NCBI GenBank assembly: GCA_948567375.1
Contig: OX419761.1
Span: 47,592,243-47,656,242, forward strand
Origin: Lunularia cruciata
Taxonomy: Eukaryota; Streptophyta; Marchantiopsida; Lunulariales; Lunulariaceae
DNA length: 64,000 nucleotides
Direction: 5' to 3'
In this document: in pieces, positions 34,863 to 47,968 of the stretch
Numbering within the stretch: the first letter of the stretch is position 1
Layout: each line of letters begins with the position of its first letter
Notes under the pieces: generated by a model
Seen by the model: only the letters and a program-made list of their open reading frames with translations
What the model was told of the DNA's origin: nothing
Databases searched by the model: none
Translations under genes and position numbers: made by a program

Positions 34863-37800
34863 ACAGTTAGATGTTATCAATCAATCAACAGCACTTGATT
34901 GTTCACAGGGTTCTTTCTCTCTCAGTAAAGTGAAGAAATTTCAGCAGGACCAGGAGCAGCAGCACCAAGAAGAACAAAAGAAGGTGCAGGACTTTTGGCA
35001 TTCATCATCGAAGTTGTACATAAAGGCTTATCGTGATCTACTTGTCTGTTGTGGAGCCTGTCCAGAGATGGCGAAGAAAGCACAGCAAATTTGATAAAGC
35101 TTGGGAAAGCTGTTCTTGATAGCTAAAAGCAGTGGTATAATTCTGTTTGTAACACTTTCATTCTTATGTTTTCTTTAATGTCTTTTATGTAGTTAGGATC
35201 AGGAAGTCAGGGTCTCTTCGGAATTCTTTCATGCTTGTAAGGCCTCAGTACATAGCATTCTAAGATCACAAAATATAAAGCCTTGTGGCCTTCAGCTTTG
35301 AGGTTCTCCAGTCCTAGGAAGATTAATGGCAGGCATGAACTGTTTCCTTCTTTAATTTATACTGAGGAGATTTCAAAGAATATCAACGTTTCAGAATTTG
35401 TTCACTTTATGCGACTCGCAACAAGCTGCGAGCTTCTATGTATAATCTCATTCACTTCCTCCATCTATTGCCTTATGAAGTACGTATCACCTGCTACCTG
35501 ATGTGTGTGCTTTCACAGTCGAAGATTTGCTCTTTCTTTCTTACTGTACTTTTCTTGCCAGCAGAACAACGCTTCTTCTTCTTTTACATAGTCTTCTTTT
35601 ATTCAGGTCTACGTATATGTGTATCTTCTGCTGGGTAATGAAGTTACCGAACAACGTCCAGAAAGTTAAAATTGTAAGTAGTACACTTCGAACTGTGGAA
35701 ACTTAATTTCTGTACCGATGCTAAAGATTGATACTGTCCATCTTGCCCAACTATTTGGAGGTTACAAGCTTTGGCAGGATTCAGCATCTTTTAGGAGTCT
35801 TCCAACTTTTTTGCGCTGATTCAAACACGAAGTCATACAACTTTGTTTGTTTCATCCAATAGAGGACTTCATCCATATTCATATGCTCTTGTACGTTTCT
35901 GACCTGTTGAGATTTATAGTGTAGATCCCAGAGAAATGTACCGACCACGTCTTGGCATGTTACTTACTGGGCTGTGATCGTAAAACAGTCATAGCTCTTC
36001 CTCTCTTCTGGATTTTGCCCTTTTCGTGGTGGACTGCTGAGTAACTCCTATATCCTGGAACTTGATGTCCACACTTCTCTGTTTGGTTCATTTTGTTACA
36101 TCAAATAGATACTTGTATTTTACGCTTCTACGCTCCTATCTAATCTTGTTTCTCTTTCTGCACCGGTCTCATATGAGAATATGACGTTAAACCATCTTGT
36201 TGCGAGTTCCAACACAGTGAGATTGGAGTGTTGAAGTCTTGGAGGCGAATGGGTCCACGGACTGTAACGTTCCATTCTGAGCTTGTATCTATTCTTCCCC
36301 TGTTAGCATTTTGATTAATCTTCTCCCTGCAATGGAGCCTTGGCAGTTAATCATTCATAACAGTTTGTGTTATAAAAGATCAAGCCTTAGCCTGGTGCCG
36401 TGGACCTAATACACATGATGACAAATCCACTGCGTATCAGCAGCGTTAATTGATCCACTCCCTCGTCTTGAGTTCCTCTGTTCAAACTTTATTACGGCTT
36501 TCATACGATAATTCACCTTTACAATCTCTCTATGTACCTCTCCTCGTCACATCTACGTCAAGCTTGAGTACTCTCAGTAGTGTTTCTGGCGATGGTTACT
36601 TGCAGCAAGCATCACTGCAGTCGTGGTTGAGTCCAGAATGAGGGACTACATAGTTTACGGATCTTTCTCAAAAGCTGTACTTAGAAGTTGATCACCTCGT
36701 GAGTATCATTGCAGGACAAAACCACCATGATTAGTCAGCTAGTGGACCTTTGAACGAGTGTTCAGAAGTTCATTAGCAGAACCGGATATGTTTACGAATT
36801 TGATCTATGAACCTTGTTCAGATCTTGCCCAGAGCTTGAAGACCTCCTACGCTCTTCCTCCCAAATGTTCTGAAGAAAGAAGAGTTTCATAACATTTTCA
36901 TTTGTGCTGAAGAAGATTGAATAAACAAAGTGAACTTGACCTATATCTGCCTATCTTTATGACAATCTATATCTGCTTTAGCAATAATGGAATAAGGGAA
37001 GCAGAGACAAAAGGGATGGTAGGACCCATCAAGCCTTACAAGAAAAACCGAAGGGTCGGAAAGGAAAGAAACGTTAATGAAAAATATGTCTAGGATATCA
37101 AATTTGTGGAAGTAATGTGGTCTGCATGACAGTTAAGTATATGAGAGTATATGAAGAAGTATCGTTTGGTGTGATTTCTTTCCTATAGATTACACCTGTC
37201 AATGGTCCTTGTAAAGTGATAATAAATAAATAGGAAAGAGAAAATGATACTCTTGTTTCTTAGTAAGTTCTTCTATTTCTCACTTTCTATATACATTGTT
37301 TCATAAACTTGAAAGCTAGAGGAACAAAGAGATGACCTCTTTGCATATCCTTATATTTAAAGGCCTTGGCTACTACAATACCCATCCAAAAGTAATCATT
37401 CCCTTCAAATTGCATTTTGTGTGAGATCCATCACTATAAGATCTGTCGTTATAATTTAATTGTCTCCAACAATTAATACGTCTTGCCTAACCTGTATTTG
37501 TAACTTATAAGGTACACTAATATTCCCTCTATGTACTCTCCATGCAATTTCAAGAACCATATCCACATCCTATGTTGCATTGTGTATAAGAATCATCTAT
37601 CCTCCAAAATACAATAGGTCATATGTATTCTTATAAAATATAAGGTAGTGCTACACTCACAAGTTAGTGATAAAGATAAAGATGGATGAATTAAACGTAG
37701 GTGGCATTTCATTGTATAGAAAAAGTATCTGATATAAGTCACAATGAACTTATGTATGGTCCAACTAGAATTTAAGAGCTTACATTTAAGAACTTATGTC

Positions 37801-39316
37801 TTTGCCTTTGCTCTAGCAAGGCAAAGACATACCCCTACTAGCACAAGAATTAGATAGATCAACTATAAGAGAAAGTAGAGTGTTTTCAAAATATCAGACC
37901 ATAAGGGAGTTTGTAAACGGCTAGTTGAATCAAAAGGTATAGAAGAAAAATAGGAAAGACCATCTTGTGCTTATGGGACAAACCATCTCTCCTTTGTAAC
38001 AATAGAACTTGAAAAGAAAATGACCTATTGTCCACTTCTATCATAAACCTTTCTTTAACTATGAGACCCTTGGTTGTGTATTTATCACTAGTATTATTTT
38101 GGTGGTTTTAAGATAGTACAACTAGTTAAGTTTAGTATGAAATATGTTAGAGGTATCTTTAAGTGTTAATAAGTTAGTGTGGCTAAATAAAAAGAGAGAT
38201 CAAATCATTTATATTAGTTATTTCATAGGACCTCCTTAAAGAATTTGATATTATAGTGAGGCCCTTAATGCAATATAATAATAGAGTATATTAGAGTGTA
38301 ACCTCCATCTTGGACACTACATGATCAAATTGAATTGGTATATATAAAGCATTAAACTCTTATTAGCTTGACCAAGCTAGGTGACCTTTGGTAGTGGAGG
38401 TAGATCAAATTAGATAGACTTAAATTGAATGTATTGTAATTTTTTATTTGTAAAAGGTCTTATATTCATAGGAGATACACTTGGAAGTTTCCAAAAAGAG
38501 ACATGTGGGGCCAAAAACACAAGTGATTGCATATTGACCAAGAATTCCTTGCCCTTGATAATCTAGGAAAATTAGTGATTTTACCGACTTACCAAGGTAC
38601 TTACCATGGTAATTCTAGTGAGTATATAAGAGAAGGCTAAGAAGTTGAAAGGAACTTGTTTGTGAGTGAGCTTAGAGTGTGGAGTGAGTAAAGGGAATGA
38701 AGCTTTGTGAATAGTATTGATATTTGCTAAGTAAAGAGTTAGATTTTCTACTTGAGAGTACTTCTACTATGGTGTTGATCTTAGAGGAACCTCTAACCCT
38801 TGAATACACCTTTGTGAGTGTGAGAGAAAGACCTTCTATATTGATATCAATAAAGTTTTTCCTTGGAGGTCATTTTGAATGAGCTTTAGCAAAAGAGAGA
38901 GAATGAGTTACTTGAGAAGAGAATGAGAGATTTAAGGAAGTCAAGGAAAGAGTTCTTTTGTAGTTACTACCATTAATGATGCACAATACTAGATTTCACC
39001 TACTTAGCACATGATGCACACACAAATTGTCAATAGAGGTATCCTTTGGGTGAGAGACAAGTATAGCACTATTTATATTTACAAGACCTACTTATCTATA
39101 CAAAAAAAGGAAAGCAAAGGTATTAGGAATGCACAATTGCTTGAAAATACCACAATTGTTATCTCTTCCATGGATAAAGACCTACTATCTACAAACTATT
39201 TGTAAAGATGTTTATTTTTACATTAAGTCTTTATTGTACACTCAAAATTCACTACTCAATATATCACTCAATGACATTGTCACAATATTTGTGGTACTAA
39301 AGCTAGTTTGTTAGGA
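34863..39316. other. 3' flank of F-box gene and AT-rich intergenic DNA
   Basis: The first 250-400 bases are probably the F-box 3' UTR; an overlapping 79-codon frame at 34855-35094 has no ATG start. From 37200 the DNA is AT-rich. 38440-38970 resembles LTR promoter sequence (GTATATAAG near 38632 and AATAAAG near 38850, after a TTACCATGGTAA-containing block also seen in similar form in the element D LTR), but I cannot define its ends. Confidence 0.4.
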
Positions 39317-42300
39317 TGTTGGAGTTATAATCTTTGCAATCACAATTGTATATGTAGCTACTAAGGACTACTTAATGACAGACAAATTTTACATTAGGGT
39401 TTTTGATTGCTATGTTAGAGCAACTTTTTGAACTACCAATATTGTCAAATGTACCATTGAATGTGCCATTAGGATTGGACTCCTTGGTTGCTCTAAGGGG
39501 TATATTTTGAAATTTAGTTCCAAAGAGCTTATTTCTTTTGTGTTGAGCTTTTGAGCTCTTGGTAATGGTAGATTGAACGAATGCAACTAGATTCTCAAAA
39601 CTAGAGTGGGTGTGGTTTGAAGGTGTAATTAGTGCTTGTTAGTAGAGTATATTGAGTTTAAGTTCTTATTTCTCATCATCTAATTGCATAGAAAAAGTGA
39701 GAACGGAAATTGGATACAAGAATTCTACGTGTATTGATGGCACCTCCAAGCATGGTGGATTGATAGTACATTTCATTATATTAGTCTATTTTGTTTACGG
39801 TTATATTATTATGTGATCATGTGTGGAAGCATTATTGAGTTTGTTGGAGATTTGATAGTTAATTGTACAATTAGGTGGATTGTATGAAAAAATCTAACCC
39901 AAATTTCTTGAAATTAAGATCATGTTGTCCAATTATTACGGATTTGAGAGGTCAATTTAAGAGTGATAAGGTCAAATTATTGTTTGGGACTCTCAAATTT
40001 GGGCCAAGATTAAAATTGAGATCGGATTTAAGAATCCATCCTCCCAAATTAACAATTTGGAGGTCCTTACCTATTGAATAGGAGACATTGGTCAAATTTG
40101 GAGGAGAATTTAGAGGAATTCAAATTGGCCAAATTTGGGATACACACTTTCTTCAATACATGAATTAGGATCTAATTTTTCAATAATTAACTAAATTTAT
40201 AGGTCTGTCAAATTTAGTGAATGTTAACCAAATTTTAAATCCTAATTTCTTGAACATTGAGGTAAGAATGAAAAGGTCAAATTGTTGATTAGTGCTTATA
40301 GATTTATACCAAGACTAAAATTGCGGTCAAATTTGAGAACTCATCTTCTTGAATTAAGAATTTTGAAGTCCTTAGTTATCAAATTAGAAACATTGGCTAA
40401 ATTTGAAAGAAGAGAATTTTGTATTGGCCAAATTTGGAGGTGCTTATCTTTTTAAATTCTTGAGTTAGTTAGGATATGATTATGCAAAGGTTGACCAAAT
40501 TTGAAAGTCTATCAAATTTAGCATAGGTAAGTTAGATTTGTAGAGTGTTCTAATTTGCAACAAAGAAACATCATTTGGTTGAATTTTGAAACATAAGACT
40601 ATAGGCTAGAGCTCTATGCCACAAAGACCATGCACATCTTCTTAAATTCCTAAGCTAATTAGGTTTTGATTTGGCAGAAGTTAATCAAATTCAAAGGTCT
40701 ATCAAATTTAGCACAAGTAAGCTAGATTTGGAGAGTGTTCAAATTTCCTCAAAAGACTATGTGTTAGAGAGGCTTCAAAGGCCGTGCCTATCTTCTCAAA
40801 TTCTTAAGTCAATTAAGGTTTGAGTTGGCAAAGGTTGACCAGATTCAAGGATCTATCAGATTTAGTACAAGTAAGTTAGATTTGGAGAGGATCTGAATTG
40901 GCAACAAAGAAGGCCACTTTGGTTGAATTTACAGGCATTTGACCTATCTTCTTAAATTCTTAAGTTAGTTAGTGTTTGATTTGGAAAAGTTTGACAAGAT
41001 TCAAAAGTCTTTCAAATATAACACAAATAAGTTTGATTTGAGAGGGTTTGAATTGGCAACAAAGATGGCCTTTTTGTTGATCTTAGAGGCATAGAACCAT
41101 GGGTATGGGTTAGAGAGGCTATAAAGGCTAGCTTGTTTGCATGAAAATAGCCAAGTTAATGAATTTTTTAGTAATAGTTTGTCAAAATCAAGCCACCCCA
41201 GAGTAGGCCTTGAATTTAGAGGCATAGTATTATGGGCTATAGAGGCTACAAAGGCTAGCTTTTTGGCATGAGATAGTGATTTTTGTACTAATAGTTGGTC
41301 AACATCAAACCATCCATTATTATTATACGCAATAAAGATTGAACTCTAGAGATCTAATTCCTAGATTGGCTTCTTAGCAAATTGGTATGCTTCTACTTGT
41401 TTTCCTAAAGATGGGAGACTCCTTCCTATATCTTTATAGCATTAAGTAATAAATGACATTTAATTCTATCTTTGGTGATCCTAGTAGGGTAGGAGTAGAT
41501 AAATGCTCATATTAGATCAAAATGTCAAATGATGATGGAGTCAATGCATATGGTTTTATGAGTTGGTTATCATTTGGACTTCTTGTGATTGGACTTCCTT
41601 CATTTTATTTGTGCATCATGTTTGTGTGGGGCATTTTGATATGTGGAGGGTTTGTATTTTAATGTGCTTTTTGTAGTGAGGCTAAATTGATGACCAATCA
41701 AACAACCTATATTTCTCTTTGATGATGCAAGAAATGACAACCTATAGTTATCGGAGTGCTTGTTGCAATAATAGGTTTGTTAAGTGTGGAGTTTGATTAA
41801 TTACAATAATACTCCACATGAACATCAAATATATGTATGGGATAGATCTTCTACTAGAATATAGCAATGTAAGTACATGACAAATCTTCAACTCCAAGAT
41901 TCCATTTATAGAAGTGTACAAAAAGGCAATTCATGTTAGGATTGAATTCTTTGCAAATACATATGAAATTGAAGTATGCCTTTTTTTTGAAGCATCTTCT
42001 CAAAAGCTTTCCAGAGGTACCAAATCATGGAAAATAAAGCTCTAGAAAAGAAACTTATGTTTCTAAAAGTTTGGGACAAATGTGTCTTACGAGATTGTTG
42101 GAGCTACACAAGTGGTTGTCAAATTTGTTGTGGACCTACAGGAATGGCTCTTGTGAGAATGGTGGTGGGACCTTTAGGAATGGCTCCTACAAGATTCTAC
42201 TATAGGAATGTAGCCTACGAGAAGCTACAAGAATGGATCCCACTTGTGGAACTTTGTGAGGTGATGTGTATCAACTAGTACATGCAATCTAGAGTTAAAT

Positions 42301-43510
42301 ACAAGATCAATTTGCACCAAACATTCTAGAACTAAATAAGGGCAAGTGCAATGTATATATATTATAGTCTTGGTGGTCAATTATGACTTTATCAACACTT
42401 CTTGAATGAATGAAATCATATACGGTTGTGGACATAGATAGATATTGGCCAAACCACATGAAATTTATGTAATTTTTATGCATGTTTCTCTTTACCATAT
42501 TGATGAATGATTTTTTCCTCCATAGAGTAGCTAGATTTATATTTTATTGTTTTCTCAATCCAATGCAATTGCTCACAACAAGATTGCATTTTCTTGTGGC
42601 ATAATTGCCATAGTTAAAAGTATATATGTGCATTAGTTGGTGTTGTTTTTCTAATATATATTATTATTTGGTGGTGGCACTTGGTGATTACTATTGTGGT
42701 GTTTGGGATGCATTGTCACCACGGATTCCTTTGGGGATTGTAGAGTGGATTTTGCTACAGTATGTAGTGGGTTCACATGGAATAGCATATGATATCAACT
42801 AGTATCTCAGGACCTAATGAAAGAAGAGATTGATTCTAGTTCTAAGTTTGATACATGAGCTCATCCAATTGAGATTTCATATTATATATCCACACCAATG
42901 TTGTGGGATATAAACAAGATTTATGGAGCTCAAAAGGCTCCAAGTATTACTTTAGTATAGTATGTACTATTAAATAGATGATTTTATCCAAGAGTTTGAT
43001 TGTTTGTGTGATTTGTAGTAGATGTGATTTATGATAAATTTTCACACTCTTCATGGTATGGAAGAGATTGTTCCAACACTTGGGTGGGATCCAATTTTTG
43101 GAACATGGGTTTGCCTATAGATGATCAACATAAGTTCAATTGAGAAATACTTGGAGTAGATTGATCTATCAAAATAGTATTGATCTCTAAACTACATCTC
43201 TATTACCTCATGCTCAATTTCTAGAGGTCAACACACAATACCCATGAGTTCTAATTCTAGTAGAGTTTATCCAATGTTGATGCATTGGTTGGAGATGGTG
43301 TTATTAAAAGTGGTAGTACCACTATAGGAGGTGGTGGAGTACAAACGTTTAAGCACATGGTAGAGTTCTTTTAATGCTTGGGATAGAAGTAGCAAGGAGT
43401 GTAGATTGGCAAGTTGAAGAGTTTATAAGAGTTCCAATAAAAGGCTAGAGAGAGCTTAGGCAAGAGATACATTCACATGAGATGGTTTATCTACAATACT
43501 CACATTTGCA
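39317..43510 (+). mobile_element. Ty3/gypsy element E1, 5' portion, decayed
   Basis: Homologous to element E2 from the LTR start (TGTTGGA at 39317 and 57032) through the first half of gag. The LTR-equivalent part runs to about 42632 and is about twice as long as in E2, because of a tandem array near 40440-41100 and an apparent insertion at about 41780-42600. Gag remnants occur at 42700-43480 (for example LWDINKIYGA, equivalent to LWDMDKIYGA in E2). Everything downstream of gag, including any methyltransferase, is missing. Confidence 0.7.
40440..41100. repeat. Degenerate tandem array in the E1 LTR (about 155-190 bp units)
   Basis: The anchor AAATTC(C/T)TnAG with TTAGTTAG recurs at 40454, 40644, 40798 and 40954. 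Each is followed by a GACCAAATTT-like block and then AGTAAGTTAGATTTGGAGAG. Units are diverged. Element E2 has no such array at the matching place. Confidence 0.75.
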
Positions 43511-43823
43511 TGTATATCTATGTGGATATTAAGTTTTTTATTGTAAATATAATCAAACCCTCTAACAATTTTCTTAAGATCAATCCAAATTATTATTTAA
43601 GAGAGTTTATTATTATAGAGAATTTTTTGCTCAATGTAAAGTGGTAAATGAGTTAAGAACCAATCAAATCTTATCCTTCTCAAGAGCCAACCGAATCTCT
43701 TCCCTCCCATGAGAATGCTATGTTTTTCCAATCATATTCTTTCCTTGTGATGAGCATATCTCATCTACTTCTTCCCAAAATACAACTTTCTTTGATTCTT
43801 GTTTATCTCTATTTCAATCTTCT

Positions 43824-44025
43824 TTGTCACAACATCTCAATATGGTGAAAGGTCACCAACAAGGTGCTAAGCACACCCAACTCATGAACGAGGAAAGAAT
43901 TCTTCTATGTAAATGTAAGTGGAACCAGCTAGAAATTACACAAAAGGAGATTGTGCATTGGTTTGAAGAAATCAAGGGCAAGAAGTTACCCAAGCAACTA
44001 TCTTGAACTTGTTGAAAAATAGTGA
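43824..44025 (+). pseudogene. Pogo/Tigger (CENP-B-like) transposase, N-terminal part (pseudogene)
   Basis: The segment encodes the first helix-turn-helix DNA-binding domain of CENP-B/Tigger proteins: QLMNEERILLCKCKWNQ, EITQKEIVHWFEEI, then after a frameshift ATILNLLKNSEK. The coding sequence stops abruptly at the 5' LTR of element B and resumes right of its 3' LTR at 50642, with one copy of the AAAGT duplication bridging the frame. Such transposases move short DNA elements into TA sites; CENP-B is a domesticated relative. This copy is dead. Confidence 0.75.
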
Positions 44026-44030
44026 AAAGT

Positions 44031-44768
44031 TGTAATACCAAGGGTTAGCAATATGATCTAGATGTGAAATTTGGTTTGATAACATCTAGAATGATGTTAT
44101 ACATGATGGTCAAAATAGATCAGATAGAAGTATCACCAAAAGAGTACTTCTACTAATAGGTCAGAAACCGAAATAGACTTGAGAACCTTAGAACCAATAG
44201 CTAGACATATGATTTAAAGGTGAGAATTGGTTTGGTAACATCTGGAAGGATGTTACACATGATGGACTAAACAGATCAGAAAGAGGTATTACCAAAAGGG
44301 GACTTCTACTAATAGAGTAGGAACCGAAATATGCCTGAAATCTTTGAAGGCAATTTCGGAGGCCTAAACGGATGAATTAGGCCTCAAAAATGTGCAGATC
44401 CCCCCCCCCAATGGAAGAAAGGCTGGCCGTCCCTCCCCCTGCTTTGTCTCGTCAAGAGCTTTCCAATGGTACCTTACTCACGTGATTCTGAGATTCCTAT
44501 AGGAAGATTCCCTAAAAGATTCCCTCTGGTCAAAACTTGTTTGACCAACCAGATAGGACCTAGACCAGACATGTCACCCATGCAAGTAAGTAATCCAAGG
44601 GTGGAGCTTGCTGACATGTCACCTATCTGTGTCCATAATCCTATGGTGGAGCTTCCTTGGATGAGATCCTCTTTGTCTATATAATAAAGAGAAGGTGCTC
44701 CCTTGGGGCATCGAATGTTTGAGAGTGCAATCTGTGTTTTCTCTCTCTCTTGTCCTCGGAGTATTACA
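44031..44768 (+). repeat. 5' LTR of element B
   Basis: A 738-bp LTR, TGTAATACC to TATTACA. U3 contains two tandem copies of a block of about 156 bp (from about 44047 and 44203), each with AACATC-N6-GATGTT and a CCAAAAGnGnACTTCTACTA segment. The TATA box (TATATAATAAAG) is near 44678-44689. The first 355 bases are identical to the 3' LTR. Confidence 0.93.
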
Positions 44769-44769
44769 A

Positions 44770-44781
44770 TGGTATCAGAGC
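44770..44781 (+). other. Primer-binding site of element B
   Basis: TGGTATCAGAGC, complementary to the initiator tRNA-Met 3' end, one base after the LTR. Confidence 0.92.
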
Positions 44782-44908
44782 GAGTGTTCTAGTCCAAGAG
44801 AGTGGATCACCCCTCTTGGAATAGCACGAACTATTGAAACTGAGTAATGTGAGGTGGAGAACATAGAGTAATTGCTAGACTTAGGAAGGACTTTAGAGAG
44901 CGGATGAG

Positions 44909-46343
44909 ATGGATGCGCCGGGGGGACAATTTCCCGCACCTAGCTTTCTATTCTCAAACCCATTCCACATCAAGGTTATGTACATCCAGCGTGAACAGAT
45001 GAGGGTATCGCTAGTTTATCACTTTGGTGCGGAATTCATGGACAGAGTGATGAACTAACCAAACTCGGTGATTCTACCGGTGGTGATATATAACAGAGAG
45101 TGGGATTTGACGATCTACATTCTATTATGATCATATGGATATGAATGTCCCAAATCCTCTTCCTTTCAACACTCAAGTAGAAATCCGTTATGTAGTGAGG
45201 CCGAAAGTGATGTTTAGAGATTTTGTGGTTAGGAATTTTGGTGAGGAGTATTATCAACAAGTGATAGCTTCTGAGGTCCCAATGGTAGTTCCGATAGTTT
45301 GTGTGCCTTCCAGAGTGATTATATTGACTCTGTATTGAAGTAGACTTTAGCAATTGGGTGTTGCAAGAACCATGGATCTGCAGTTGCAAGAGCTGGTGCA
45401 AGGAATGTAAGGGATGTTGAATGAATTTCAAGAGATTAAGATGACCATGGAGACATTACAAAGTCAAGTGCAGATCTTGAGGAACGATCAAGCCATGCAA
45501 GAAGAAGAGCCACCTCAAAACCCTGTACCTGCGACTGAAGTGCTTGGAGAGGCACCCGTGCCTACGAACCCTATCAACGGTGAAGCCACATTGCTACTCC
45601 GGATGAAGAAGACCTGCAACATCGAGCCTTACAAGGGGCAGCGTACGATGGGAGTAGTGGAAAATTGGATCTCAAGAATGAATCGATATTTCCGATTGTT
45701 CTCAACAAAGATCACTGAGCATGCTGCATGCGTATTTGCATGTGGGTACTTGACGGATAAAGCCCTCACTTGGTATGATGCTTGGGAACGATCCATGCTG
45801 GTAGAGAGAAGGGAGGTCACATGGACAGCAATGCAAGAAGGATTGCTGAAGAATTTCCAATCGGTGGATTTTGTGCAGATGGCTCGAACCCGACTATGGG
45901 GATTGAGACAGAAGAATAGCGTACAAGAGTATGTGGAGGTGTTTTTGGATCTACAAGTCGCAATTACCGACATGAGTCCAGTAGAGGCTCTCGACAATTT
46001 CAAACGAGGGTTGAAAGAGCGGATTCGCCAAGAAGTCATGGTGCAAAACCCTCGCACAGTATTTGAAGCCATTGCTTGTGCGCAGAGAATAGCAAGAGCA
46101 TTAGGTGGAGGTGAAGGAGTAGTTCCACCTCAACATTATTATGTAGAAATGCCACACATGGGTGGACGAGTACCAATGGAATTGGGCAACCTTTGATTCC
46201 GAGATCGAGGAGCACGACCACATCAAGGAGAGCGGGGACGGGTAGAAGAACAAAGAGATGGAGTCCCACGAGGAGAAGGGACTTGAGGAGAACAATGCCG
46301 TTGTTACAATTGTGGCCGTATTGGGCACATATCTACCAATTGT
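44909..46343 (+). pseudogene. Element B gag with CCHC zinc knuckle
   Basis: The gag frame starts at ATG 44909 (motif YIQREQMRVSLVYHFGAEF) and is broken by TAA at 45056 and a frameshift near 45120. It continues at 45135-45338 and in the long 45414-46196 frame, which holds the capsid domain (TLLLRMKKTCNIEPYKG, WYDAWERSM, NSVQEYVEVF). In-frame TGA codons at 46194 and near 46284 precede an intact zinc knuckle at 46302-46343 (CYNCGRIGHISTNC). The product would package element RNA. All frame breaks but one are point changes. Confidence 0.88.
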
Positions 46344-46549
46344 CACACTCGTTTCCCTAGAGGCCCTCGGCCTTTGTACAGGCAATCTTTGAACAACATG
46401 GAAAGGCACATTGAAGAGGAAGAGGTGGAAACCACTTCGGAAAATGAAGATTGCCAGTAAATGTGCCTCACGGCCTTACTGGCTCAATAAGGAAGCAGAG
46501 AAGCGAGGGAAGGAAGAAGAATAATGCACAAAGAGCCCGAAAGGCAACC

Positions 46550-46930
46550 TCTCAACTGATTGTTGTGAATGGAATCCTAGAAGGTAATCAAGTGAGAATA
46601 TTAATAGATCCAAGAGCAACATAGAATTTCTTGTCTTGCTCTATCGCAATAAGATTGGAAATGGATCTAGAGAGAGATAGAAGTAAAGAAGTAGAGTTAC
46701 CAAATGGGCAAACAGAGAGGATTGAATCATTACCTAGATGGGTAACCCTCTGTGTAGGAGAATATCAAGAAGCAATTGAGTGGCGAGTGATACAGTTAGC
46801 CCGTTATGATGCAATTTTAGGCATGCCATGGATGGAGCAGTACAACCCAATGGTGGATTGGAGGAAGAAAGTAGTGAGAACCCACCAATGGTCAATCATT
46901 AGGGTTAAAGAAAAATCACACAGGTAGAAA
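46550..46930 (+). pseudogene. Element B protease
   Basis: The retropepsin region reads VRILIDPRAT, then TAG, then NFLS. The catalytic D-S/T-G is replaced by D-P-R at 46607-46615, as in element C. The C-terminal motif YDAILGMPWMEQYNP is intact. A 98-codon open frame (46631-46927) covers the rest of the domain. Because both copies share the change, it may predate them and not be random decay. Confidence 0.85.
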
Positions 46931-46984
46931 CTGCCTCTATATGTCATAGGGACAACAACTGTCTGTAAGACCGATAGATGTTTT

Positions 46985-47944
46985 ATGGGTCTAATAAGAG
47001 AAGTCCAGAGTGCACAACTCGTTGGACAAATTCCGGAGAAATTGAAGGATGTGGTGGATGAGTTTCAAGATGTCTTTCCCGATGATCTACCCTCAGGATT
47101 ACCACCTAAAAGGCGAGTAGATCACAAAATAGAGACACTCCCGAGGAAGACACCTCCTTGTAAGACCCCATATCGCCTATCACCTCATGAGTTGGAGGAG
47201 TGTAAGACTCAAATTGAGGAGATGCTACAAAAAAGGTTCATCCAACCTAGCGTATCACCATATGGGGCCCCTGTCTTGTTTGTGAAGAAGAAGGATGGTA
47301 CAATGCGCATGTGCATTGACTATCGGGGTCTCAATCAGCAAACAGTGAAGAACAAATACCCCTTACCTCGCATTGATGACTTGTTTGATTAACTCCATGG
47401 AGCGAGATACTTCACCAAACTGGACTTGCGGAGCGGTTACAATCAAATCCGAATTGCAGAGGAGGATGTGTACAAAACTGCCTTTCGAACCAAGTATGGC
47501 CACTTTGAGTATCTTGTGATGCCTTTTGGCCTCACCAATGCGCCTGCCACTTTCATGAGTCTAATGAATGACATATTTTGTCCATACTTGGATAAGTCTA
47601 TTATCGTCTTCTTGGATGATATCTTAGTATATAGTAGCACAATGATAAAACACAAACAACATCTACGAGAGGGCCTCTAGATTCTAAGACAGAATCAATT
47701 GTACGCCAAAATCTCAAAGTGTGAGTTTGGCAAGTCTGAAGTAGACTACTTAGGGCATAGAGTAAGTGCAGAGGGCATTCAAGTATTGACTGATAAAATA
47801 GAGGTCATTCAAAAATGGAGTGCCCCCAAAGATCGGACTCAACTTAAGAGCTTCTTGGGGTTGACGGGATTCTATCGTAGATTTGTCAAGGACTTCTCCA
47901 AGGTTGCACAACCTTTAATGGCACTGCTTGGCAAGGGGAAGTAG
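46985..47944 (+). pseudogene. Element B reverse transcriptase
   Basis: The RT domain is nearly complete: [55 protein letters not shown] and [10 protein letters not shown] with catalytic FLDD at 47609-47620, then the thumb ([19 protein letters not shown]). Stops at 47390 (TAA), 47678 (TAG) and 47942 (TAG) break an otherwise continuous reading frame. It would copy element RNA to DNA from the tRNA primer. Confidence 0.92.
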
Positions 47945-47968
47945 TGGACATGGGGAACTGCACAAGAG

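Noticed and set aside
34855-35094. 79-codon frame overlapping the F-box stop
   Set aside because: It starts at TTG, not ATG, overlaps the F-box end in another frame, and is most simply 3' UTR.
45629-46409. Minus-strand open frames of 77-147 codons over gag of element B
   Set aside because: They are antisense shadows of the gag frame, which carries the capsid domain and zinc knuckle.
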